Positions 35,137-44,543 are shown, numbered from the stretch's first letter. The stretch: 64,000 bases of DNA from Chelativorans xinjiangensis (GCF_009812055.1 NZ_WQNH01000014.1:1-64000); one strand, 5' to 3'. Notes: generated by a model not told the origin, from the sequence alone. Numbers and translations: made by a program.

Positions 35137-36480
35137 ATGCCCCCTCAGGTGAAGACGCGCTATGTGATCATCGGCGCGGGAATTCACGGCCTTTCGACCG
35201 CCTACAACCTTGCCCGCATGCTGGAGGCCAAGGGGCGCCGGTCTTCGGCGGAAATCACGGTTCTCGACAAAGGCACGGTCGGCTCCGGCGCCTCCGGCAT
35301 CGCTTGCGGCGTCGTGCGCAACAACTACTACCAGCCGGCCATGCGCGAACTGATGGCGCATTCGGTCGGGGTCTGGGAGAGCGATCCCGAAGCCTACGCC
35401 TATCATCCGGTCGGCTATATGCAGATAAGCCCGGAGGTCATGCGCGAGGACGTCGCCGCCATCTTCGCGCAGCAGCAGGCGATCGGCTACGACTCCGTCT
35501 TCATCGAGGGAGAGCGGGACTGTCACCGCTACATGAGAGGCCTGTTCGAGGACTGGCAGGCGAAGGGCATCACCTCGGTCCTGCACGAAAAGCGCGGCGG
35601 CTATGCCAACAATCTCGCCTCGCTCGGCGGACTTGCCGCCAAGGCGAGGGAGGCCGGCGTGACGATCCGAGAGGGCGTGACCGTCACGGGCTTCGAGTTC
35701 GGGCGACAAAGCGGGGCTGTCGCGGCGGTGAACACGCATGCGGGGCGGTTCGACTGCGACCATGTGGTGATCGGAGCCGGCCCGTGGGTGCGCGATTTCT
35801 GGGCGATGCTCGGCCTGCCGCGCGCGATCCGCGTCAAGGGCCGCGACGGTCGCATGCACGATGATGTGCCGATGTGGCGCTACTGGCAGCTCGAGGAGGG
35901 CGTGCTGGAGGTCGAGCCCGGCTGCCTCGTCACCAATGACGGCGGGATGCCGCCCGTGATCCACCTCGATACCGACGCGCCGCTCTATTCGCAGGCAACA
36001 GGCCGGCTCATCGCCGAGGGATTGTGGGGCGTCTATTACAAGCCGGATTTCAATTTCGGCGGCATTCAGGGCGGTGCCATGCCCTACGAGGTGGGCCTTC
36101 CCGCCGAGGAGGTCGCCGTCGACCCCTACGGCCCCAAGAGCCCGCAATTCGTCGCCTCGGCGGATTTCGCCGACATGTGGACGTCCGCGCTCGCCTTCTG
36201 CCACAAGCGCTTCGAGGGCAAGCACATGCGCTATCGGCGGGAGAGCTCCGGCGGGATCGGCTGCTTCACGCCCGATTCCTTCCCCGTCTTCGACGTCTTC
36301 CGGGAGAATTGCACCGTGATCGCCGACTCCAACCACGGCTACAAGATGCTGGGCGTGGGGGCATTGGTCGCCGGCGAGCTTCTCGGCGAGAAGAGCGCGC
36401 TCCTGGAGCCGTTCCGGATGTCGCGCTATGAGGAAGGCAGGCTGCATCCCGTCTCGCACAGCCCCTTTCCCTGGAGCTGA
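35137..36480 (+). CDS. DAO-family FAD-dependent oxidoreductase
   Basis: A 447-residue flavoprotein related to sarcosine oxidase beta subunit. The dinucleotide-binding motif G-A-G-I-H-G-L-S-T-A-Y is at residues 13-23, with E-I-T-V-L-D-K-G as the second strand, and C-terminal F-T-P-D-S-F-P-V-F-D plus N-H-G-Y-K-M-L-G-V-G is the FAD-closing region. Such enzymes oxidise secondary or tertiary amines. Beside a betaine-demethylase pair it may act on the N-methylated product. The araC-type regulator gene follows it by two bases. Confidence 0.9.
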   Translation: MPPQVKTRYVIIGAGIHGLSTAYNLARMLEAKGRRSSAEITVLDKGTVGSGASGIACGVVRNNYYQPAMRELMAHSVGVWESDPEAYAYHPVGYMQISPEVMREDVAAIFAQQQAIGYDSVFIEGERDCHRYMRGLFEDWQAKGITSVLHEKRGGYANNLASLGGLAAKAREAGVTIREGVTVTGFEFGRQSGAVAAVNTHAGRFDCDHVVIGAGPWVRDFWAMLGLPRAIRVKGRDGRMHDDVPMWRYWQLEEGVLEVEPGCLVTNDGGMPPVIHLDTDAPLYSQATGRLIAEGLWGVYYKPDFNFGGIQGGAMPYEVGLPAEEVAVDPYGPKSPQFVASADFADMWTSALAFCHKRFEGKHMRYRRESSGGIGCFTPDSFPVFDVFRENCTVIADSNHGYKMLGVGALVAGELLGEKSALLEPFRMSRYEEGRLHPVSHSPFPWS

Positions 36481-36482
36481 CG

Positions 36483-37508
36483 GTGGAAGCGGCGCGGGGC
36501 GAGAGTTCGATGATGAACGTCTTCCATCCATCGCTGCGGGTCCAGGCGGAAGACAGGACGCAGGCCTTCGCGCTCCTGCCGGTGCCGAGCTTTTCCATGA
36601 TGAGCCTGTCGGCGGCGATCGAGCCGCTGCGCTCGCTCAACCGACTTTCTGCCAGGCAGGCCTATAGCTGGCGGCTGGTGAGCCCCGAGGGCGGCGAAGT
36701 GGAGGCATCGAACGGCATCGCGGTGAAGACCGTCAGCTACGGGGAAGCGCTGGAGGGTGCCGATCATCTGCTCGTCTGCGGCGGCCCGCCCGTCGATGCA
36801 TCCTACGAACGCGCCTATCTGAAGGTCCTGCGTTACGCGGCGCACAAGGGAATTCCTCTGGGCTCCCTGTCGACGGGCACCTATCTGCTCGCCCGCGCGG
36901 GCCTGCTCGACGGCTATCGCTGCACGATCCACTGGGAGAACCGGACCGCCTTCCAGGAGGATTTCCCGGACATCGAATGCACCAACAATCTCTACGAGAT
37001 CGACCGCGACCGGATGACCTGCTCCGGCGGCACGGCGGCGATGGACCTGATGCTTCACCTGATCGCGGCGCGCCACGGCGAGGAGCTGGCCTGCGCGGTC
37101 GCCAACCAGTTCCACCACGAGCGCATCCGCGGCGACGGGGCGGAGCAGCGCGGCGGGCGCATGGAATTCGTCGAGCGAATGCCCGAGCGCCTGCGCACCG
37201 CCGTCGGCATCATGCGCAGCAACATCGAGGACCCGGTCCCGCTTCCCGCCATCGCCCAGAGGTCCGGAACGAGCTCACGGCAGCTCGAGCGCCTATTCAT
37301 GAGGCATACGGGCCTCACGCCGCACCGCTATTACATGCAGATGCGCCTGGAGCGGGCGCGCGAGCTGCTCATCTATTCCGACCGTCCGATCATCGACATC
37401 GCCGTGCAGACGGGCTTCGCATCCACTTCCTACTTCGCGACCTGCTATCGGCGCGTCTTCGGCGTAAAGCCCTCGGAGGCGCGCGTCCGCAGCACGCTTC
37501 AGGGGTGA
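36483..37508 (+). CDS. GlxA/AraC-family regulator (GbdR-like)
   Basis: A 341-residue regulator with an N-terminal DJ-1/PfpI-like glutamine amidotransferase domain (about 28-195, with G-G-P-P near 100 and a degenerate nucleophile in G-S-L-S-T-G-T-Y-L-L-A-R) and a C-terminal double helix-turn-helix AraC domain (Q-L-E-R-L-F-M-R-H-T-G-L-T-P-H-R-Y, then I-I-D-I-A-V-Q-T-G-F-A-S-T-S-Y-F). This is the layout of GbdR, the activator of glycine betaine and dimethylglycine catabolism. It is transcribed with the DAO-family gene. A GTG at 36483 or an ATG at 36513 may be the start. Confidence 0.9.
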   Translation: MEAARGESSMMNVFHPSLRVQAEDRTQAFALLPVPSFSMMSLSAAIEPLRSLNRLSARQAYSWRLVSPEGGEVEASNGIAVKTVSYGEALEGADHLLVCGGPPVDASYERAYLKVLRYAAHKGIPLGSLSTGTYLLARAGLLDGYRCTIHWENRTAFQEDFPDIECTNNLYEIDRDRMTCSGGTAAMDLMLHLIAARHGEELACAVANQFHHERIRGDGAEQRGGRMEFVERMPERLRTAVGIMRSNIEDPVPLPAIAQRSGTSSRQLERLFMRHTGLTPHRYYMQMRLERARELLIYSDRPIIDIAVQTGFASTSYFATCYRRVFGVKPSEARVRSTLQG

Positions 37509-38863
37509 CGCGCGGCCAACATGCCCAGGCCTTGCCCCTCAAGCGCGTGTGCGGCGGCGAGCACGAGGGCGTCGGCTCCGACATCGCCGACGAGTTGGAC
37601 CCCGACCGGAAGGCCGGCCGGGTCGGCGCCGGCGCGCAGCACGACGGCCGGCGCGCCAACGAGATTGAAGAACGAGGTGAACAGGGTCAGCGCGTTGCCG
37701 ACCGGCATCTTTTCACCGCCGACCTCGACGTGAACGGCGCCGATCGGGGGAGCGACGACGGGACATGCGGGCGTCAGGAGGATGTCGACGTCGTCGTCGA
37801 AAAGAGCCCGGAACGCCTCCAGATACCGCGCAACGAGCCGCTTGCACTGGATGTAGCTCTCGGCGGAGAGGAACTGGCCGAGCACCAATCCGGCGCGAAT
37901 GTCGTCGCCGAAGGCGGCACCCGGCCGGCGCAGGTTCGGCCCGTGATAGGTCAGCGTTTCGGCAAGCTGGATGGTCAGCGAGACGGTCCGCGCCTCCTCG
38001 AGGTCCGGGAGGTCCACGTCGCACAGCACCGCACCCATTCCGGCGAGGGCGTCCCGCGCCGTTTTGAAGCCCTGTCGCACCGCCGGCGCCGACCTTTCCG
38101 CCCATCCGCGCACCAAGCCCACCCGCAGCGGCCGCGCGGGCAGAGCAGCCACGACGACGCCTACGCCGACCGCGCCGAGGCATTCGGCCACGGCGATCAG
38201 GTCTCCGGCGGTCGAACCAAGAATGCCGGCGTGGTCGAGACTCCAGCAATAGGGAATGGCCCCTTCGAGACTGATGCGCCCCATGCTCGGCTTGTAGCCT
38301 GCGATTCCACAGAGCGCCGCGGGCACGCGCGCCGAGCCGCCCGTGTCGGTGCCGAGCGCGAAGGGCACAACGCCGACGGCGACGGCCGCCGCCGACCCGC
38401 CGCTCGACCCGCCCGCCAGCCGTGTCTCGTCGTGCGGATTGGCGACGGTGCCCGACCAGGCGTTCTCCCCCGTCGCGCCATAGGCGAATTCATGCAGGTT
38501 GGTCTTGCCGATCAGCACGGCGCCTGCATCGGCAAGGCGTTCTATGGCGACGGCCGACCGGTCGGGAATCCAGTCCTCGAGCACCCGGCTGCCCGCAGTG
38601 GTGCGGATTCCTCGCGTCTGGAAGATGTCCTTGGCGGCATAAGGCATGCCGTCCAGAGGACCGAGCTGCCCCCCGACCTTTCGCCTTAGGTCGGACTCTG
38701 TAGCCTGCGCCAGCGCTTCTTCGGCAGCAATCGTGATGAAGCTCCTGAGCGAGGCCTGCGTGCGCTTGGCAGCAGCAAGACTCGCCTTCGTGAGCTCGAC
38801 GGCCGACCGGCGGCCCGCCAAAAGATCGGCGGCGAAGCTTTCGACCGACCGGCCGCCGCTCAC
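37499..38863 (-). CDS. Amidase, amidase-signature family
   Basis: A 454-residue serine amidase. The Lys-cisSer-Ser triad is present: A-A-K-D-I-F near 71, G-G-S-S-G-G-S-A-A-A-V near 145, and T-D-T-G-G-S-A-R-V-P-A near 169. The substrate is not predictable; family members include AtzE and GatA. A GTG at 38863 overlaps the stop codon of the small upstream gene (GTGA), so the two are translationally coupled, like AtzG-AtzE or GatC-GatA. Its end overlaps the convergent glxA-type gene by 10 bases. Confidence 0.9.
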   Translation of the reverse strand: MSGGRSVESFAADLLAGRRSAVELTKASLAAAKRTQASLRSFITIAAEEALAQATESDLRRKVGGQLGPLDGMPYAAKDIFQTRGIRTTAGSRVLEDWIPDRSAVAIERLADAGAVLIGKTNLHEFAYGATGENAWSGTVANPHDETRLAGGSSGGSAAAVAVGVVPFALGTDTGGSARVPAALCGIAGYKPSMGRISLEGAIPYCWSLDHAGILGSTAGDLIAVAECLGAVGVGVVVAALPARPLRVGLVRGWAERSAPAVRQGFKTARDALAGMGAVLCDVDLPDLEEARTVSLTIQLAETLTYHGPNLRRPGAAFGDDIRAGLVLGQFLSAESYIQCKRLVARYLEAFRALFDDDVDILLTPACPVVAPPIGAVHVEVGGEKMPVGNALTLFTSFFNLVGAPAVVLRAGADPAGLPVGVQLVGDVGADALVLAAAHALEGQGLGMLAARHP

Positions 38864-39069
38864 TCGCCGCACCCCGCAACGGGGCTGTCGGGCGGCAGGT
38901 CGCCCAAATCTTTGTCGAGGATTCGCTCGAGACCGTGCAGCATGCTTTCGAAGTCCGACACCACGCCGAAGCGCGGATCGACGAGCTGGCGCAGATCGTC
39001 CTCGCTCCAGCGCCCGCCGAACATCTCCCTGTTCAGTGCTCTCAGCGTCTCGAACGTCACTTTGGACAT
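38860..39069 (-). CDS. Small acidic protein coupled to the amidase
   Basis: A 69-residue protein that I cannot place in a family. It is acidic, probably helical, with L-R-A-L-N-R-E-M-F-G-G-R-W then L-R-Q-L-V-D-P-R-F-G-V-V-S-D-F. The ATG at 39069 has GGGAGGA upstream, a strong site. Four bases are shared with the amidase start, and M24-type gene precedes it by 12 bases. By analogy with AtzG and GatC it may be a small subunit that stabilises the amidase; this is inferred only from size and coupling. Confidence 0.7.
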   Translation of the reverse strand: MSKVTFETLRALNREMFGGRWSEDDLRQLVDPRFGVVSDFESMLHGLERILDKDLGDLPPDSPVAGCGE

Positions 39070-39081
39070 CAAATCCTCCCT

Positions 39082-40257
39082 TCAGATGATCGTCAGATCG
39101 CGCGGATAGGGCGTCAGGTACTCGAACCCGTCCTCGGTCACGACGATGGAATCGCCGACCCGGCCGCCGAACTTGCCCGACACGGTGATGCCGCCGTCGA
39201 CGGCGAAGGTCATGCCCGGCTGGAGCACACTCTTCTCGCCGCGCTTGAGCTCCGGCGGCTCGAGGAAGGAGCAGCCGATCGAGCGGCCCGTGCGGTAGCC
39301 CGCCTCGAAGCCTTCCTGCCGGTAGACCTCCTCGGCGGCGGCGTTGACCTCCTCGCAAGCGATGCCGGGCCGGATCGCCGCGAGCGCGGCCTGCTGCGCG
39401 GCAACCGCCGTTTCGTAGACCCGCGCCTCCTCGTCGGTCACCGTTCCGACGAAGAACTCGCGGTCGAAGCCGAGCTTGTAGTTGCGGAAATTGGCGATGC
39501 CGCAAAAGCACAGATAGACGGGATCGCCGCGCTGCATGCGTCGCACGGAAGAGCGGCGGTGCACCATACAGGTGTCCGAACCCGATTGCAGGATCTGCAG
39601 GTTGTGGATGGTCGGGGAGACGAAGCGGTCGTTGCCGTCTTCGAGGAACGACGCCGCCTTGCGCGTGCCCGCCGCGATCACCGAAAGGGCGACCTCGTAT
39701 TCCGGCGCGCCCTCGCCGATCGCCTCCTTCGCGCCCTCCACCATTGCGATCGCCACCTCGCCCGCCCGGCGCATGACAGCGATCTCGTCGGCCGATTTGA
39801 CCATCCGCATCCGGGCAACGAGCGGGCCGACATCCATGATTTCGGTGTCGGCCAGCATCGGCAGAAGCTCGTTCGCGACGAGCGCCGGGATCGACCGCTT
39901 CTCGATGCCGATCCGGCCTGCAAGTCCGCTGCCGAGAACCGATCGCAGAGCGCCGCGCCATTCCTCGCCAGCCCCGTCGCTCCAGGGGCGGATATCCTGG
40001 ATCCACGTCATGGCGGTGCACATCTCGGCTTCCATGCGTGGCGTGACGATCACGGGATCGCGGTCGCAAAAGACGGCAAGCAGCGTCGGTCGCCCGAACT
40101 CGACGCCGAGGTAGTTCCAGTACCCGGCGAAATAGGCGATGGAGTCAGGATCGGCCAGTACCGCCGCCGACAGGCCGCCCTCGGCGAGCGCGGCGCGCAG
40201 GTCGGCCGTCCTTTTCCGGAGGCTTGAATGCGTTCCCGAGCTGTATGCAGCTTGCAT
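39082..40257 (-). CDS. Creatinase/M24-fold protein lacking metal ligands
   Basis: The 391-residue protein has a Creatinase_N domain (to about 140) and a pita-bread M24 domain. At the positions of the five M24 metal ligands I see replacements: L-G-F-D instead of a Y-x-S-D-x-T core, R-S-I-G-C-S-F-L-E-P-P for the H-x-G-x3-H-E-P-P motif, and V-D-G-G and R-V-G-D for V-E-P-G and R-x-E-D. It is therefore not a metallopeptidase. Creatinase itself is a metal-free M24-fold enzyme that splits creatine into sarcosine and urea, and is the closest functional model. It heads the operon with the small gene and the amidase. Confidence 0.83.
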   Translation of the reverse strand: MQAAYSSGTHSSLRKRTADLRAALAEGGLSAAVLADPDSIAYFAGYWNYLGVEFGRPTLLAVFCDRDPVIVTPRMEAEMCTAMTWIQDIRPWSDGAGEEWRGALRSVLGSGLAGRIGIEKRSIPALVANELLPMLADTEIMDVGPLVARMRMVKSADEIAVMRRAGEVAIAMVEGAKEAIGEGAPEYEVALSVIAAGTRKAASFLEDGNDRFVSPTIHNLQILQSGSDTCMVHRRSSVRRMQRGDPVYLCFCGIANFRNYKLGFDREFFVGTVTDEEARVYETAVAAQQAALAAIRPGIACEEVNAAAEEVYRQEGFEAGYRTGRSIGCSFLEPPELKRGEKSVLQPGMTFAVDGGITVSGKFGGRVGDSIVVTEDGFEYLTPYPRDLTII

Positions 40258-40362
40258 GTCGCACTGTAGATCACGTCATAAATTTCCCGTCAACGCGGAA
40301 AAAATAGCTGGCTTTCCTGCAAAGTCATGTAAGCTGTGCACAGATTGCCGATGGAGGCCCCG

Positions 40363-41139
40363 ATGAACAGTGGGGAAGTCACGAAGCCGCGCGCCCGCTC
40401 CAGCCCCGAAGTCCGCTTCGATGGGGGGCGCCACCATCGCGCCAGGCTGGGTTTCGTCGTGCTGGCGATGGAGCAGACGGTGGAAAGCGACATGTTCGCC
40501 CTGGTGCCGCCCGGCGTCGGCGTCCACTTCTCCCGCGCGGCGATGGCCAACCGCATCGACGTCGCCACGCTTCTGGAGATGGCGGAAGGCATCGGCGAGG
40601 CGGCCGCGCTCCTGCTCCCCGACCGGCAACCAGACGTCGTGTGCTATGCATGCACCTCGGGCAGCGTCGTCATCGGCGAGGAGCGTGTGTTCGCCGAACT
40701 CCGCCGTGGCGCGCCCAAGGCCCGCGCCACGTGCCTGATCAGCTCGGTCATGCAGGCGCTCCGTGCCGTGGGGGCCAGGAAGGTTGCAGTCGCGACCCCC
40801 TATCTCGACCCCGTCAACGAGATCGAACGTGTCTATCTCGAGAGGAACGGCTTCGAGATCGTCAACATGGAGGGGCTCGGCATCGAGAACGATGCGGACA
40901 TGGCACGCCTTGCACCGGATTTCATCGCTGAGTTCGCCCGCTACGTGGACCGCGCTGAGGCCGATGCCCTGTTCGTCAGTTGCGGTGCGTTGCGCGCCGT
41001 CGAGATCATCGATGGACTCGAGGCCCAGTTGAACAAGCCGGTTATCACCAGCAACCAGGCTATGCTATGGAACTGTCTGAGATTGGCAGGGGTGCACGAC
41101 CGGATGCCCCGCCATGGCCAGTTGCTCCGGGACCACTGA
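40363..41139 (+). CDS. Asp/Glu racemase-superfamily enzyme (maleate isomerase/arylmalonate decarboxylase type)
   Basis: A 258-residue enzyme. The characteristic nucleophilic cysteine sits in C-Y-A-C-T-S-G-S (C97), as in maleate cis-trans isomerase and arylmalonate decarboxylase. A second conserved cysteine is in F-V-S-C-G-A-L-R. The substrate should be a short dicarboxylate or related acid. I start it at the ATG at 40363 because GGAGG lies five bases upstream; ATG 40351 and GTG 40336 are alternatives. It diverges from the creatinase-like gene and overlaps the downstream gntR gene by 26 bases. Confidence 0.85.
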   Translation: MNSGEVTKPRARSSPEVRFDGGRHHRARLGFVVLAMEQTVESDMFALVPPGVGVHFSRAAMANRIDVATLLEMAEGIGEAAALLLPDRQPDVVCYACTSGSVVIGEERVFAELRRGAPKARATCLISSVMQALRAVGARKVAVATPYLDPVNEIERVYLERNGFEIVNMEGLGIENDADMARLAPDFIAEFARYVDRAEADALFVSCGALRAVEIIDGLEAQLNKPVITSNQAMLWNCLRLAGVHDRMPRHGQLLRDH

Positions 41140-41851
41140 TTTGCAGGATCACGCTACACAGGCCCGTCCTTCGCGGAAGAGCAAGGGTGCCGCGCAGCGG
41201 TTCCCGGCGCCGCGTGGCCAGGCTCCCGACATCCATCGCGCCTTGCGCGAACGGATCTGCCTGCTGCGCTATCCACCGGGCACACTGCTCGTGGAGACGA
41301 CGCTCGCCAACGAGTTCCAGGTCAGCCGCACGCCAATCCGGCAGGCGCTGCAGCGGCTGGTCTATGAGGGACTAGCGGAGACGAGGAACGGCGTCGGCAC
41401 GAGCGTGACCGGCGTCGACTTCCCCGAGTTCAAGGAGATCTATGCCTTCAGGCTGCGGCTGAGCGAGATGATCGGCGACTTCAGCTCGCTTGACGGCGTG
41501 CCTGAAGCGTTGGAGCGGATCGAGGGCCTCATACCCCGCGTCGAGGCGCTCAAGGGCTCGCAGAACTTCGAGGAGTTCTGGGCGGTCAACCACGAACTGC
41601 AGTTCGCCACCAACAGCCTGATTGCGAACGCCTCCTTAAAGGAGGTCCACGACAGGCTCTATTTCCAGGCGTCGCGGGTCTGGTACAGCTTCGTCGACAA
41701 GATGTGGGAAGAGGAGGTCGATTTCCTGCTCGAAGAGCTGTTGGAGCATCGCCGAGCGCTGCGCGCGGGCGACCTGCGCGCAGTCGGATTCATCCAGCGC
41801 AACCACATCGCCTTCGGCCTGTCGCGCGTGGCAAGATATGTCTCAGGCTGA
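41114..41851 (+). CDS. GntR-family regulator, second copy
   Basis: A 245-residue GntR regulator. The winged helix is at about 40-105 (I-H-R-A-L-R-E-R-I, V-S-R-T-P-I-R-Q-A-L-Q-R-L, G-V-G-T-S-V). The helical C-terminal domain is FCD-like but less conserved. The first 35 residues are a basic, disordered tail. It is co-transcribed with the racemase-superfamily gene and probably senses that enzyme's substrate or product. Its end overlaps the convergent prpD-type gene by nine bases. Confidence 0.9.
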   Translation: MASCSGTTDLQDHATQARPSRKSKGAAQRFPAPRGQAPDIHRALRERICLLRYPPGTLLVETTLANEFQVSRTPIRQALQRLVYEGLAETRNGVGTSVTGVDFPEFKEIYAFRLRLSEMIGDFSSLDGVPEALERIEGLIPRVEALKGSQNFEEFWAVNHELQFATNSLIANASLKEVHDRLYFQASRVWYSFVDKMWEEEVDFLLEELLEHRRALRAGDLRAVGFIQRNHIAFGLSRVARYVSG

Positions 41852-43225
41852 GGCGGCCGGAAGCACCGCGGGCGCGCGCGCAAGACGCGCGGCGATGGCT
41901 GTGATGTCCGGCGCCTGCTCCAGCCGCATCAGGCGCTCGTAAAGTTCGCTTGCCTGCCCCGGCGCGATGGCGCGGGCCGCGCAATCGAGAAATTTCGACC
42001 GCAGTTCCTCGTCCCTCATGGGGTTGTCGCGACCGCGCCCGAACGGGGTCGAAGCCGACGCGCGTCGTACGGTGCCGTCCCTCATCCGAACGACCACCTC
42101 GGCGAAATATTCGTCGTCCAGCCGATGCGCACGGACCCCGGCGACGTCCATGAGACGGTGCGTATCGTGTGTCATGAAGCCTCCGTCGTCGAAATCGTCC
42201 AGGGTAATGGCGCCCGCAAGCAGCGCCTTGGCGGTGAGGAACTGCACGCTGAACTTGGCATCCAGCCCCGACTTGGGAAACGGCCGGTCCACATGCGCCA
42301 GGCGGCGCTCGTGCAGCGTGACCTCGATGCCGGCGATGGAGTCGGGCGGAAAGGAGCCGAACTCGCGGCGCAGCTTGATCGCGGCGTCGATCGCCGAATG
42401 CGCGCTGCCGCAGCACGGATGCTGCTTGATGGAGATGCCGCTTGCGAGAATTTCCCAATTCTCGTGCCACGCGCCCAGAGCTTTTTCGGGATCGAAGCCC
42501 GTTGCACCGTTGAAGAGGTTGAAGAAGCCCTGCGGGTGCTCGAACGCGCTCCCGTTCGCGTCAATGCCGTTCTTTGCCAGAAGCGCCGCAACAAGCCCGT
42601 TGCGCGCGGCCTGGCCCACCTGCAGCGGCTTCACGGGCGTACCGAAATTCGCTTTCAGACCGGCCGCGAAGGAGGCGGCGATGGAGAATGCGGCCGCCAA
42701 ACGCGCGTCGTCGAGCCGCAGCAGGAACCCGCAGGCGGCGGCCGCACCGAAGGTGCCGATGGTGCTCGTAGGGTGCCATCCCTTGTCGTAGTGGACGGGC
42801 ATGAGCGCGCGCGCGAGGTGCGTCTGCGTTTCGAAGCCCACGACATAGGCTTCCAGCAACGTCCTGCCGCCCGACCCCTCGACCTCGGCGAGCGCCAGAA
42901 TTCCCGGCACGACGGGTGCGGAGGGGTGCCCGCCCATGGTGGTCGAATCGTCGTCGAAATCGACCGCATGAGCAGAAACGCCGTTGACGAGCGCCGCATC
43001 CAGCATCCCCCTCTTGCCTGGGTGGCCGATCGTCGTGCACGCATCTTTTCCCGTGGCCGGTGGGAAGGTGGCGAGGATACTGGGGACAAATCTCGCTCGG
43101 GAACCCACGAGAGCCACGCCGAGCGTATCGAGGACGGCGCGCTTGGCGATCCTGATGGCCTCGGGCGGCACCTCGTGCTTTCGGATCGCGTTGGCTCTCG
43201 TCGCCAACTCCATTGAAAAAGTCAT
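41843..43225 (-). CDS. MmgE/PrpD family protein, copy 1
   Basis: A 460-residue protein of the family that includes 2-methylcitrate dehydratase, cis-aconitate decarboxylase and iminodisuccinate epimerase. Typical blocks are A-V-L-D-T-L-G-V-A near 30, A-L-V-N-G-V-S-A-H-A-V-D-F-D-D near 78, H-P-S-A-P-V-V-P-G-I-L-A near 98 and G-W-H-P-T-S-T-I-G-T-F-G-A-A-A-A near 142. The substrate within this varied family is unknown. The ATG at 43225 is chosen. It follows the amidohydrolase gene by 127 bases in the same direction. Confidence 0.9.
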   Translation of the reverse strand: MTFSMELATRANAIRKHEVPPEAIRIAKRAVLDTLGVALVGSRARFVPSILATFPPATGKDACTTIGHPGKRGMLDAALVNGVSAHAVDFDDDSTTMGGHPSAPVVPGILALAEVEGSGGRTLLEAYVVGFETQTHLARALMPVHYDKGWHPTSTIGTFGAAAACGFLLRLDDARLAAAFSIAASFAAGLKANFGTPVKPLQVGQAARNGLVAALLAKNGIDANGSAFEHPQGFFNLFNGATGFDPEKALGAWHENWEILASGISIKQHPCCGSAHSAIDAAIKLRREFGSFPPDSIAGIEVTLHERRLAHVDRPFPKSGLDAKFSVQFLTAKALLAGAITLDDFDDGGFMTHDTHRLMDVAGVRAHRLDDEYFAEVVVRMRDGTVRRASASTPFGRGRDNPMRDEELRSKFLDCAARAIAPGQASELYERLMRLEQAPDITAIAARLARAPAVLPAASA

Positions 43226-43352
43226 TTTCCTTGATCCCACCAATACCGGTTCACTGGATGTCGTCGCCCCACTCGGGGTGGTCCACGATCCAACTAAGGC
43301 GATGCGAGAGGCGACCGGGCGAACGGTCGTTTCGTCTCCACATCCGCATGCC

Positions 43353-44543
43353 CTATTCATTCCGGACAATAGCGCCGTCTTTCATGACAAAGATCGGCCG
43401 ACGCAGTGCTCCGATAGCGTTCAGGGGATCGTCGGTGAAAGCCACGACGTCGGCGCGCTTGCCGATTTCGAGGCTGCCCAGTTCCTTTTCCAGGCCCATG
43501 AGCTCAGCTGCGATCAAGGTGGCCGAACGTATGGCTTCCACGGGCTGGTAGCCTGCCTCCTCCACCATGACCTCCAACTCGAACAGATTGTCGCCGCAGT
43601 GGCATCCCGGAGCCCCCACGTCCGAGCCCATCGCCACCTTGACGCCACGCTCGCGAGCGAGCTTCAGATTGGCGACCTTGATCTTATGCGCCTTCTCCTT
43701 GCGTTCGCGAATGTGCGGTGGAACGTCCCTTGCAAAGGTTTCGTCCCCGAGCAGGCCAGGCGTAGTGCACAACGTGGGCACCAGATAGGTTCCGCGCTCG
43801 ACCATCAGATCGAATATATCGGCCGAACCATAGGTCCCATGCTCAATACTGTGGCAACCGCATTCGACGGCGTTGCGAATGGCCTTGTTCGCATGTGCGT
43901 GTGCGGCAACATGGGTGAAGTTGTCCTCAGCGATTTCGACGGCGGCGCGGATTTCGTCGGGGCGGTATTGGATGGCATCCGCCCTTTCGTATCTTGACGA
44001 CTGAAGCGAGCCGGAAGCGAGTATCTTGATGAGATTGGCCCCTTTGGCAAACTGCTTGCGCGCCGCCGCTCGAACCGCCTCCGGCCCATCCGCCTCCTCA
44101 TACATGCCCGCAAAGTAAGGGGTGGTGGAGGAGGTGATCGTAAGGATCCTGCCTGAGCAGAACAGGCGAGGACCCTCGATCCAGCCTGCATCGATCGCAT
44201 CGCGCACTGCGATCTCGTGATAGTCCCAGCCGCCCACCTCGCGGGCCGTCGTCACGCCTGCGTGCAGCATCCGTTTTGCGGCCCGCACTCCCCAGATGGC
44301 AATGGTGCCAGGCAATACATCGCGCCAGGGATTGTGCGGATTGGCATTGTCCGACTTGACGCAGATATGCACATGACAATCGATGAACCCTGGGAAGAGA
44401 TAGCGGCCATCCAGATCGACAACCTCTGCCCCCTGGTTGGGCGCGCGCGCGACATCGGCGATGCGACCGTCCTCCACCAAGATATCGGCATTCCGGTATT
44501 CGCCGGTATTGGCGTCGAAGATTCGGCCGGATTTGAGCCACAT
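43353..44543 (-). CDS. Metal-dependent amidohydrolase (imidazolonepropionase/prolidase-like)
   Basis: A 396-residue amidohydrolase of the COG1228 group. The H-x-H metal motif is in F-I-D-C-H-V-H-I-C near 55. A probable carbamylated lysine is in the G-A-N-L-I-K-I block, followed by histidines in H-A-H-A, H-S-I-E-H-G-T-Y and the aspartate of G-S-D-V-G-A-P-G. Relatives hydrolyse cyclic amides, N-acyl or Xaa-Pro/Xaa-Arg dipeptides. The ATG at 44543 begins M-W-L-K-S-G-R-I-F-D-A-N-T-G. Its promoter region carries two GACA-N4-TGTC palindromes shared with the flavoprotein gene. Confidence 0.9.
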   Translation of the reverse strand: MWLKSGRIFDANTGEYRNADILVEDGRIADVARAPNQGAEVVDLDGRYLFPGFIDCHVHICVKSDNANPHNPWRDVLPGTIAIWGVRAAKRMLHAGVTTAREVGGWDYHEIAVRDAIDAGWIEGPRLFCSGRILTITSSTTPYFAGMYEEADGPEAVRAAARKQFAKGANLIKILASGSLQSSRYERADAIQYRPDEIRAAVEIAEDNFTHVAAHAHANKAIRNAVECGCHSIEHGTYGSADIFDLMVERGTYLVPTLCTTPGLLGDETFARDVPPHIRERKEKAHKIKVANLKLARERGVKVAMGSDVGAPGCHCGDNLFELEVMVEEAGYQPVEAIRSATLIAAELMGLEKELGSLEIGKRADVVAFTDDPLNAIGALRRPIFVMKDGAIVRNE

